The notes below the pieces were generated by a model. That model saw only the letters and a list, made by a program, of their open reading frames with translations. It had not been told where the DNA came from and searched no databases. From positions 1 through 45,479 of IMG/VR virus record IMGVR_UViG_3300023440_000622: a stretch of DNA of 45,479 nt. One strand, written 5' to 3'. Source of the DNA: a virus. Positions 13,405 through 20,166 of the stretch are shown in pieces. The position numbers were made by a program, and so were the translations under genes. Positions within the stretch are counted from its first letter, which is position 1, and each line of letters starts with the position of its first letter.

Positions 13405-15572
13405 TGGCGGACAACATCATCTGGCTCGATTTCAACGACGCGCCGGACCAACACGCCGTGCCTGAACGGGACACGGAGGCCCTGCGGCGCGGGCTGCTGG
13501 ATCACCTGGAGGAGGCACTGAAGCACCTGTTCCCGGAAGGGAAGATCCGCGGCAGGCAGTTCTTCATCGGCGACGTCCAGGGCACGCCGGGCAAGAGCCT
13601 GGTGGTGACGCTCGACGGCGAGCATCGCGGTCTGTGGAAGGACTTCGCCACCGATGAAGGCGGCGATGCCATCGACCTGTGGGCTGCTGCCCGCGGGCTA
13701 TCGGCGAAGCGGGATTTCCCGCAACTTGCCGAGGAGATCGGTCGCTGGCTGGGGCATTCTCCTCAGCCCCGGGGCAAGCCCGACCGGAAATGCGCAGAGC
13801 CCCATCTGGACGATCTCGGCCCCTATACCGCCAAGTGGGACTATCGGGACGCGGACGGCCAGCTGATCGCCTGCGTCTACCGCTTCGATCCGCCCACCGG
13901 TAAGGAGTACCGGCCCTGGGACGTGCGCGCCCGGCTCTGGCGCGCGCCCAACCCGCGCCCGCTCTACAACCTGCCCGCAGTGGCCAAGGCGCGTGAAGTG
14001 GTGCTGGTCGAGGGCGAGAAGGCGGCCGACGCCCTCATCCGGGAGGGCATCGTTGCCGCCACCGCCATGAACGGTGCACGGGCCCCGGTGGACAAGACCG
14101 ATTGGTCGCCGCTCGAAGGTAAGGACGTCGTGATCTGGCCGGACCGCGATCCGCCCGGCTGGGACTACGCGGAGAACGCCGCCCGTGCCTGCGTGCAGGC
14201 CGGTAGCCGTTCCGTGGCCATTCTGGTGCCGCCGGCGTACAAGCCGGAAAAGTGGGATGCGGCCGATGCCGTAGCCGAGGGCTTCGACGTCAAGGCGTTC
14301 ATCGCCCAGGGCGAGCGGCGGATCATCAAGGCCCCGACACCGCGATTGTCCACCTTCACGCTTGGCCAGTTGCTCGACGACGACTCGCCGCTGCCAGAAG
14401 ACCTGATCGCGCCCAGGGTGCTCACCCCCGGCGGCCTGCTGGTGTTCGGCGGTGCGCCCAAGGTCGGCAAGAGCGACTTCCTGCTCTCATGGCTCGCGCA
14501 CATGGCCGCGGGCAGCGACTTCCTGGGTCTGCGCCCGTCGCGTCCCCTGCGGGTGTTCTACCTGCAGGCCGAGGTCCAGTACCACTACCTGCGCGAGCGG
14601 GTGAAGGCGATCCGGTTGCCGGCGAGCCGGCTCAACCACGCCCGCGACAACTTCGTGGCCACGCCGCACCTGAAGATGGTGCTCGACGACGAGGGCGTCC
14701 AGCGGGTGATCCCGGCCATCGAGGCCGCCTGGCCCGGGACTGGCGCGGACGTCATTGCCATCGATCCCATCCGCAACCTGTTCGACGGGGGCGATGCGGG
14801 CGGCGAGAACGACAACGCGGCGATGCTGTTTTTCCTGTCGCAGCGTATCGAGCACCTGCGCGATGCCGTCAATCCCGACGCCGGCATCATCCTCGTACAC
14901 CACACCCGCAAGCTCGGCAAGCGCCAGTTCGAGGAGGACCCGTTCCAGGCCCTGGCAGGCGCCGGCAGCCTGCGCGGTTACTACTCGACCGGGATGCTGT
15001 TGTTCCGCCCCGACGAGAGCCACACCACCCGGCAGCTGATCTTCGAGCTGCGCAACGGCCCGGCCCTGCCGTCGATGCACGTGGACAAGGTCGGCGGCGA
15101 ATGGGTCGAGGTGCAGGCCAGCGAGCGGCTGGTGATGCAGGACTATGGCGAACGACTGGACGCCGAGCGTCGGCGCAAGCGCGACGTCATCCTGCAGATC
15201 CTGTTCGACGAGGCGCGTGAGGGCCGCTGCTACACCGCCAATCAGTTCGCCGAGGCCTTCGAGGGCAAGGCTGGTCTCGGTGCCAACCGCACCATCCGCG
15301 AGCGGATCGGCGTGCTGGCCACCAAGGGCTACATCAAGTTCTTCCGCGACCCCGAGGACTATGGCCTGCCGCCGCTGGCGCGCACCCGCTTCGGCTACCT
15401 GTGCGTCGAGGGCATGAGCGTGCCCGGTCCCGAACGCATCGACGAGGAGACTGGTGAGATCGTCGCGACCGGGCTTCCCGTCTTGCCCACCCACTACAAG
15501 TGCCCGCAGACCGGCGCCGCGCTGCCGGTCGAGGACCCCACCGTCTGGATCTATCACGAGGAGGAAGATTGA
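13401..15572 (+). CDS. Bifunctional primase-helicase (TOPRIM plus AAA_25/RecA-like)
   Basis: A 723-aa replication protein. The N-terminal part (~1-190) has the primase-associated segment LWKDFATDEGGDAIDLWAAA and resembles DUF927/CHC2-type primase regions without clear zinc cysteines. The TOPRIM core (~200-270) has VLVEGEKAADAL, VAATAMNGAR and DVVIWPDRD. The C-terminal half (~335-560) is a RecA-like helicase with Walker A GGAPKVGKSD (~349-358), a Walker B-like VIAIDPIRNLF and IILVHHTRK. The last ~150 residues include a winged-helix-like part (FEGKAGLGANRTIRERI). It starts at the first of two adjacent ATGs (ATGA overlap) and ends TGATG with the next gene. The repeat cluster just downstream is a candidate origin for it to act on. 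Confidence 0.88.
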   Translation: MMADNIIWLDFNDAPDQHAVPERDTEALRRGLLDHLEEALKHLFPEGKIRGRQFFIGDVQGTPGKSLVVTLDGEHRGLWKDFATDEGGDAIDLWAAARGLSAKRDFPQLAEEIGRWLGHSPQPRGKPDRKCAEPHLDDLGPYTAKWDYRDADGQLIACVYRFDPPTGKEYRPWDVRARLWRAPNPRPLYNLPAVAKAREVVLVEGEKAADALIREGIVAATAMNGARAPVDKTDWSPLEGKDVVIWPDRDPPGWDYAENAARACVQAGSRSVAILVPPAYKPEKWDAADAVAEGFDVKAFIAQGERRIIKAPTPRLSTFTLGQLLDDDSPLPEDLIAPRVLTPGGLLVFGGAPKVGKSDFLLSWLAHMAAGSDFLGLRPSRPLRVFYLQAEVQYHYLRERVKAIRLPASRLNHARDNFVATPHLKMVLDDEGVQRVIPAIEAAWPGTGADVIAIDPIRNLFDGGDAGGENDNAAMLFFLSQRIEHLRDAVNPDAGIILVHHTRKLGKRQFEEDPFQALAGAGSLRGYYSTGMLLFRPDESHTTRQLIFELRNGPALPSMHVDKVGGEWVEVQASERLVMQDYGERLDAERRRKRDVILQILFDEAREGRCYTANQFAEAFEGKAGLGANRTIRERIGVLATKGYIKFFRDPEDYGLPPLARTRFGYLCVEGMSVPGPERIDEETGEIVATGLPVLPTHYKCPQTGAALPVEDPTVWIYHEEED

Positions 15573-16381
15573 TGAGTTTGACGCCTTCTTTCCGTCAGGC
15601 GAGGTTCCCTGCCATCGAAAAATCCAGTTGGCAGATCGGCCTGCCAACTGAACCAGAATTCTGCCAACAGCCAACTGGCTGCCAACTGGAATCCCGCAGA
15701 ATCAACGGGTTGCGCCAGTTGGCAGTTGGCAAGGCCCAGTTGGCAAGAAACCTCTGCCAACTGGAATATTTCCACGCTGGATCAAACAGTTATGTTGGCA
15801 ATCCAGTTGGCGGGAACTCCCTCCCCCCTACGGGGGGAGAGGAACACCCAGGTTCCTCTCCCCCGTGTCGTAGGGGTTCTCCGCTGGCCGCGGTGTCGGA
15901 GGGCCCAAAGAATGACGGCAGCCTGCTGGCGCTCGATCTCGGTACCCGGACGGGCTGGGCGGTCCGCACGCCTGAGGGCCGCATCACCAGCGGCACCGAG
16001 TCCTTCCGGCCGGGCCGGTTCGAAGGCGGCGGCATGCGTTACCTCCGCTTCCGGCGCTGGCTGGAAAACCTGAAGGCCGCCGTCGGCCCGATCGAGGCGA
16101 TCTACTTCGAGGAAGTCCGCCGCCATGCGGGCGTGGACGCGGCCCACGCCTACGGCGGCTTCCTGGGCCAGCTGACCGCCTGGTGCGAACACCAGCGTAT
16201 CCCGTACCAGGGCGTGCCGGTGGGCACGATCAAGAAGCACGCCACTGGGCGCGGCAACGCGGCCAAGCGGGACGTGATCGCCGCGGTGCAGGCCCGGGGC
16301 TTCCAGCCGGCCGACGACAACGAGGCGGACGCCATCGCGCTGCTGCTCTGGGTCATGGCGCAGCAGGAGGTGAGCCCATGA
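15572..16381 (+). CDS. RuvC-like crossover junction resolvase with repeat-encoded N-terminal extension
   Basis: The C-terminal ~160 residues are a RuvC-fold nuclease: LLALDLGTRTGWAV (first Asp), AIYFEEVRRHAG (Glu), KHATGRGNAAKRDVI and DDNEADAIALLLW (C-terminal acidic pair). It should cut four-way junctions before packaging. The frame is open from ATG 15572, which has a strong GAGGAGGA ribosome site and a TGATG overlap with the primase gene. The first ~107 residues, however, are low-complexity sequence read through the repeat cluster and a long hairpin. A GTG at 15893 would give 162 aa, the usual family length, but with a poor ribosome site. Either start may be used. The stop overlaps the next gene by 4 nt. 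Confidence 0.8.
   Translation: MSLTPSFRQARFPAIEKSSWQIGLPTEPEFCQQPTGCQLESRRINGLRQLAVGKAQLARNLCQLEYFHAGSNSYVGNPVGGNSLPPTGGEEHPGSSPPCRRGSPLAAVSEGPKNDGSLLALDLGTRTGWAVRTPEGRITSGTESFRPGRFEGGGMRYLRFRRWLENLKAAVGPIEAIYFEEVRRHAGVDAAHAYGGFLGQLTAWCEHQRIPYQGVPVGTIKKHATGRGNAAKRDVIAAVQARGFQPADDNEADAIALLLWVMAQQEVSP
15624..15814. repeat. Eleven-copy repeat cluster, consensus CCAGTTGGCAG (candidate origin)
   Basis: The core GTTGGC occurs eleven times in 185 bp. Forward copies start at 15627, 15718, 15725, 15739, 15794 and 15806; reverse copies (GCCAAC) start at 15643, 15663, 15670, 15681 and 15756. Most fit CCAGTTGGCAG. The first pair forms a perfect 10-bp hairpin (15625-15634 and 15641-15650, 6-nt loop). Forward copies fall in different reading frames, so the repeat is a DNA signal, not a peptide repeat. 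Its position between primase-helicase and resolvase genes fits an iteron-type replication origin; a recombination or regulatory site is the alternative. Confidence 0.85.
15825..15876. repeat. Long GC-rich hairpin next to the repeat cluster
   Basis: GGGGGAGAGGAAC (15833-15845) pairs perfectly with GTTCCTCTCCCCC (15852-15864) around ACCCAG. Outer arms CCCCTAC (15825-15831) and GTAGGGG (15870-15876) extend it across a small internal loop. It lies 14 nt after the last CCAGTTGGC copy and upstream of the RuvC core, so it may be part of the origin or affect resolvase translation. Confidence 0.75.
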
Positions 16382-16587
16382 GTGCGCCCAATCCCCGCTA
16401 TCGCTGCCCCCTGGGACGCCTGCAACCCGACCGCACCGACCCCGAGGCCATCAAGCGCGAGGGCTGGCGCGAACAGGGGATCCTCGTGATCTCGCCCGAG
16501 GACGAACGGCTCGACTGGATCGAGCGGGAGTTCATCCAGCGCATCGGGGAACGGCTCTACGGCCGTCGGGAGATGGACCATGGCTGA
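16378..16587 (+). CDS. Small phage early protein (69 aa)
   Basis: Starts at ATG 16378, overlapping the resolvase stop by 4 nt with AGGAGG upstream. It begins SAPNPRYRCPLGRLQPDR and ends in a charged helix (DERLDWIEREFIQRIGERLYG). No family recognised; one cysteine only. It overlaps the next gene by 8 nt. The tight packing in the early operon is the main evidence that it is a gene. Confidence 0.65.
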   Translation: MSAPNPRYRCPLGRLQPDRTDPEAIKREGWREQGILVISPEDERLDWIEREFIQRIGERLYGRREMDHG

Positions 16588-16984
16588 GTGGACCCCCGAA
16601 CAGGTGGCCGAGCGGTTCCGCGAAGCGGCGCAGACGGCCCATCGTCTGCCACCCGTCCGGGTACAGGGCTACTTCAACACCTGGCCGGCCATCCTTCGTC
16701 AGCCGTGGGAAACCTTCTCCGGCGATGATGCCTGCTACCGCTTCCCGCCGGACCCGGCCGCCATCGACCGCATGGAGGAAACCATGCGCTGGGTGCTATG
16801 GCTCGGTGAGGAGGAACGCCATCTGGTCTGGATGCGCGCGGAAGGATGGCGCTGGCGCGACATCTGCCGCCGTGTCGGCTGCGATCGCACCACCGCCTGG
16901 CGGCGTTGGCAGCGGGCCTTGGCCGTGGTGGTGGGTCACCTGAATGCCGCAGCTACACCAATTCGCGCGAGTGAGATTGCGTGA
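16580..16984 (+). CDS. DUF6362-like phage protein with C-terminal HTH
   Basis: A 134-aa protein, the last gene of the early operon. N-terminal: EQVAERFREAAQTAHRLPPVRVQGYFNTWPAI, a motif-like segment typical of the DUF6362 group (recalled, not searched). C-terminal (~85-120): a sigma70 region 4-like HTH, LVWMRAEGWRWRDICRRVGCDRTTAWRRWQRAL. The HTH and location just before the late region suggest a late-gene activator or a small-terminase-like DNA-binding protein; both are inference. Confidence 0.75.
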   Translation: MAEWTPEQVAERFREAAQTAHRLPPVRVQGYFNTWPAILRQPWETFSGDDACYRFPPDPAAIDRMEETMRWVLWLGEEERHLVWMRAEGWRWRDICRRVGCDRTTAWRRWQRALAVVVGHLNAAATPIRASEIA

Positions 16985-17364
16985 AGTTATGGATCGCTTC
17001 GAGCCGACGAGAACCGGCGCGTATTATTGCGAAACCCGCACCCGTTTCAGGCTGCAACACTTTCGCCGGTTTTGCGCTAGGATTGCGCTAGCATCGCGAG
17101 CAAAGCGCGTTCGGGGCTCGGGGATTCTCCCCGGGCCCTCGTCATTTGATGCTCGCCATCCCTGGCTCGCACCCCTTCGGGGCGACCTGGCGGTCGCCCA
17201 AATCCGCTGTCCTGCGGATTTGTCCGCCCCTGCCAACCGCTATCGTCTTCTGCGGGTCCTTCCTGGCCGCTGAGCCCTGCGGGGGGCGGAGGTGCGGCGT
17301 TTTGCCAGCGTCACCCCGAAAAACCGGGTTCGCGGTTCGCACCTGAGGTTCGCACGCAATCACC
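16985..17364. other. Hairpin-rich noncoding region between early operon and methyltransferase
   Basis: 380 bp with no convincing gene. It holds a near-direct repeat TTGCGCTAG (17072-17080 and 17083-17091), a hairpin CGGGGA/TCCCCG (17119-17133), a perfect 8-bp hairpin GGGCGACC/GGTCGCCC (17180-17199) and, directly after it, a perfect 8-bp hairpin AAATCCGC/GCGGATTT (17200-17221). This could terminate early transcription or hold a packaging or regulatory site. Short ORFs here lack ribosome sites and coding character. Confidence 0.6.
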
Positions 17365-18663
17365 ATGGATCTGAACATCGAGCGCCTCCCCGTCGAGGCG
17401 CTGACGCCCTATGCCCGCAACGCGCGCACCCACTCCGAGGAGCAGGTGGCGCAGATCGCCGCCTCGATCGCCGAGTTCGGCTTCGTGAACCCGGTGCTCA
17501 TCGACGCGGACGGCACCATCATCGCGGGCCACGGGCGACTGCTGGCGGCGCGAGAGCTGGGGCTCAGTGATGTGCCGGTCATCCGGTTGGCGCATCTGAC
17601 CGACGCGCAGCGCCGGGCGTTGACCATCGCCGACAACAAGCTGGCCGAGAATGCCGGTTGGAACGAAGAACTGCTGCGCCAGGAGCTGGGCGAACTGCAG
17701 CTGGAGGACTTCGATCTCAGCCTGATCGGCTTCGATCCGGACGAACTGGCACAACTGCTCGACGCCCCCGAGACGGACACCGCCGGCCTCACCGACGACG
17801 ACGCGGTGCCCGAGCCGGAGGAGCGTGTCGTCTCCCGTCCCGGCGACCTGTGGTTGCTGGGCGAGCACAAGGTCCTGTGCGGCGACGCCACCCGTGCCTC
17901 CGACTACCGGGCGTTGCTGGGCGACGAGCTGGCCGACATGGCCTTCACCGACCCACCGTACAACGTCAACTACGCCAACAGCCCCAAGGACAAGCTGCGC
18001 GGCAAGAACCGGCCGATCCTGAACGACAACCTGGGCGACGACTTCGGCACCTTTCTCCAGACAGCCTGCAGACATCTGCTTGAGGTGACGAAAGGCGCCG
18101 TCTACATCGCCATGTCATCCTCGGAACTGGATACCTTGCAGGCGGCCTTTCGTGCCGCCGGCGGCCGCTGGTCCACCTTCATCATCTGGGCCAAGAACAC
18201 CTTCACTCTGGGGCGGGCCGATTATCAGCGCCAGTACGAGCCCATCCTCTACGGCTGGCGGGAGGGCAACAACCACTACTGGTGTGGCGCACGCGACCAG
18301 GGCGATGTCTGGTTCTTCAACAAGCCGGCCAAGAATGACCTGCACCCCACCATGAAGCCGGTGGAGCTGGTCGAGCGCGCGGTGCGCAACTCCTCCAAGT
18401 CGCGGGACGTCGTGCTCGATCCCTTCGGCGGATCGGGCTCGACCCTGATCGCCTGCGAGAAGTCGGGACGTCGCGCCCGCCTCATCGAACTCGATCCCAA
18501 GTACGTGGACGTGATCGTGCGGCGCTGGCAGGAATACACGGGCAACGAGGCCATGCTCGAGGGCAGCGGCCAAAGCTTCTCCGCCGTGGCCGCCGAACGG
18601 ATCGGTGACGAAGAACAGGAAGCCCGGGCGTCCGCTGAGGCGCCCGAGCACGTTGAGGCTTGA
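17365..18663 (+). CDS. ParB/Srx-domain fused to DNA methyltransferase
   Basis: A 432-aa fusion. Residues ~1-100 are a ParB N-terminal-like domain (LPVEALTPYARNARTHSEEQ, GHGRLLAARELG). Residues ~155-400 are an N6-adenine/N4-cytosine methyltransferase with catalytic DPPY (196-199) ahead of the SAM-binding DPFGGSGST (352-360), the beta-class order. Such fusions are common in prophages and probably modify phage DNA against host restriction or regulate packaging. The specificity cannot be read from sequence. The ATG at 17365 lacks a good Shine-Dalgarno. Its end is 3 nt from the convergent DUF3489 gene. Confidence 0.92.
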   Translation: MDLNIERLPVEALTPYARNARTHSEEQVAQIAASIAEFGFVNPVLIDADGTIIAGHGRLLAARELGLSDVPVIRLAHLTDAQRRALTIADNKLAENAGWNEELLRQELGELQLEDFDLSLIGFDPDELAQLLDAPETDTAGLTDDDAVPEPEERVVSRPGDLWLLGEHKVLCGDATRASDYRALLGDELADMAFTDPPYNVNYANSPKDKLRGKNRPILNDNLGDDFGTFLQTACRHLLEVTKGAVYIAMSSSELDTLQAAFRAAGGRWSTFIIWAKNTFTLGRADYQRQYEPILYGWREGNNHYWCGARDQGDVWFFNKPAKNDLHPTMKPVELVERAVRNSSKSRDVVLDPFGGSGSTLIACEKSGRRARLIELDPKYVDVIVRRWQEYTGNEAMLEGSGQSFSAVAAERIGDEEQEARASAEAPEHVEA

Positions 18664-18666
18664 GGA

Positions 18667-19086
18667 TCAGGCGATCCGGTAACGACGTGGTTGACCCTCG
18701 TCCTTGTGCGAGACGATGGTCATCCCGAGGCGCTTCTTGAGCGCGTTGGTCATGGTGCCGCGCACCGTGTGGGGCAGCCACCCGGTTTCGCGGGCGATCT
18801 CGTCGATGCTTGCGCCCTCGGGCCGGCGCATCAGCTCGATCATTCGCGCCTGCTTGGTGCCGCTCCGGTAGCTTCCCGAGCGCGGCGCCTTGCCGATGGC
18901 CTCAAAGCCGGCCGCGCTGATACGGTGGTAGCCGCCTTTGAATTCGATCAGTCCGCGCTTCATCAGGCCGTCGATCACCCGCTGGCGGATACCGGCGTTC
19001 ACGTTGGGCGGCAGCGGCTCGATGTCGCCACTGGGGCGTCCGGCGGCGGCGTGAAGGATGCGTTCCTGGGTGGCGGTGAGTTTCAT
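18667..19086 (-). CDS. DUF3489 family protein
   Basis: A 139-aa protein of the DUF3489 family. N-terminal KLTATQERILHAAAGRP and PPNVNAGIRQRVIDGLMKRGLIE form a winged-helix-like domain. C-terminal GTKQARMIELMRRPEGASIDEIARETGWLPHTVRG-type segment plus KKRLGMTIVSHKDEGQPRRYRI is the family's second HTH. ATG 19086 is preferred over 19119 because AGGAGGACAGACCG lies directly upstream. It is the last of three reverse-strand genes sitting between early and late modules. Two HTH-like domains suggest a DNA-binding regulator. Confidence 0.85.
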   Translation of the reverse strand: MKLTATQERILHAAAGRPSGDIEPLPPNVNAGIRQRVIDGLMKRGLIEFKGGYHRISAAGFEAIGKAPRSGSYRSGTKQARMIELMRRPEGASIDEIARETGWLPHTVRGTMTNALKKRLGMTIVSHKDEGQPRRYRIA

Positions 19087-19108
19087 CGGTCTGTCCTCCT
19101 GTCGGATG

Positions 19109-19321
19109 TCATTCGGCATATTCGCCTTCGCGGAAGGCGCAATCGGTGATCCGCTTGAGCAACTCAGCGTAATGGTCGAGATCGCCCACGTGACCCCAGG
19201 TCACCTCGTCCGGGCTGACGTGGAAGTGGTCGTCGCTCAAGGCCTGCAGCCGGGCCAGCATGGCGTCGATTTCGGCTTTTTTGGCTGTGAAGGCGTCGAT
19301 GGCGGTGGGTTTTCTGCTCAT
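19109..19321 (-). CDS. Small hypothetical protein of the reverse-strand trio
   Basis: A 70-aa helical protein (AIDAFTAKKAEIDAMLARLQALSDDH, VGDLDHYAELLKRITDCAF) with a ribosome site GAGGAGAACGCC before ATG 19321. It is the middle gene of the leftward trio with DUF3489. Unknown function. Confidence 0.65.
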   Translation of the reverse strand: MSRKPTAIDAFTAKKAEIDAMLARLQALSDDHFHVSPDEVTWGHVGDLDHYAELLKRITDCAFREGEYAE

Positions 19322-19331
19322 GGCGTTCTCC

Positions 19332-19511
19332 TCAGGCGACGTTGATCTGGATGCCGTTTTTCAGGGTGACGCCGACGCAGGCCGGCTCCCGTTCGATGTT
19401 GTCGATGGCCCGGCGCAGGGTCGGCGAGAGGATCTGGTCCTTGGCCAGCTGCATCGGCGCCTGACCGGGGAAGGTGATTTCGTAGCGTTTCTCGGTGGTG
19501 TTGGCGTTCAT
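19332..19511 (-). CDS. Small hypothetical protein, first of the reverse-strand trio
   Basis: A 59-aa protein starting at ATG 19511 with GGGAGAGACGAAC upstream; an in-frame start at 19574 is less likely. Content: EKRYEITFPGQAPMQLAKDQ, then TLRRAIDNIEREPACVGV and a terminal beta strand (LKNGIQINVA). Likely a small alpha/beta regulator or accessory protein; not recognised. Confidence 0.6.
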   Translation of the reverse strand: MNANTTEKRYEITFPGQAPMQLAKDQILSPTLRRAIDNIEREPACVGVTLKNGIQINVA

Positions 19512-19618
19512 GTTCGTCTCTCCCGTTGTGCTTGACCGTGTGGACATGAACGCTTCATTCGGCCCGCTTATCAAGTCCTATTCCGAACAATTTTCCTTCT
19601 TGATCAACAGGATGCACG

Positions 19619-20158
19619 ATGGGTATCTCGATCCGCGCCTATGCCCGCCACCGCGGCGTTTCCGACGCCGCCGTGCGCAAGGCGATCAAGACCGGGCGCA
19701 TCACCCCAGAGCCGGACGGGACCATCGATCCGCAAAAGGCGGACGCCGAGTGGGCGGCCAATACCGATAGCGCCCAGCAGCGCAAGCAGGGCCGGCGGAA
19801 AGCGGTGCCGGTGGATGCCGTCAACACCGTTCGCGAGGCCACGGGCGAGTCGGCGCTGCCCTCGGGCGGCACGACGCTGTTGCAGGCGCGAACCGCCAAC
19901 GAGGTGCTCAAGGCCCAGACCGCCAAGGTCCGGCTCGCCCGCCTCAAGGGGGAGCTGGTGGACCGGGCCAAGGCGCTCGCTCATGTGTTCAAGCTGGCGC
20001 GGGCCGAGCGCGACGCCTGGCTCAATTGGCCCGCCCGGGTCTCGAGCCAGATGGCGGCGGAGCTGGGCGTGGACGCCCATACCCTGCACGTGATGCTCGA
20101 GCGCGAGGTGCGCTGGCATCTCGAGGAACTCGGGGATCCCGCCCCCAGGGTGGACTGA
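19619..20158 (+). CDS. Terminase small subunit (Nu1-like)
   Basis: A 179-aa protein with an N-terminal HTH (ISIRAYARHRGVSDAAVRKAIKTGRI), a variable linker and a helical C-terminal half (EVLKAQTAKVRLARLKGELVD, AHVFKLARAERDAWLNWPARV). This is the layout of lambda Nu1-type DNA-recognition subunits, often annotated as elements of external origin. It should bind the packaging site and recruit the large subunit, whose gene follows within 10 nt. ATG 19619 has AACAGGA at good spacing. Confidence 0.85.
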   Translation: MGISIRAYARHRGVSDAAVRKAIKTGRITPEPDGTIDPQKADAEWAANTDSAQQRKQGRRKAVPVDAVNTVREATGESALPSGGTTLLQARTANEVLKAQTAKVRLARLKGELVDRAKALAHVFKLARAERDAWLNWPARVSSQMAAELGVDAHTLHVMLEREVRWHLEELGDPAPRVD

Positions 20159-20166
20159 CATGCGCC

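Noticed and set aside
15624-15814. CRISPR array
   Set aside because: Copies are about 11 bp, irregularly spaced and in both orientations, with no uniform spacers or cas genes.
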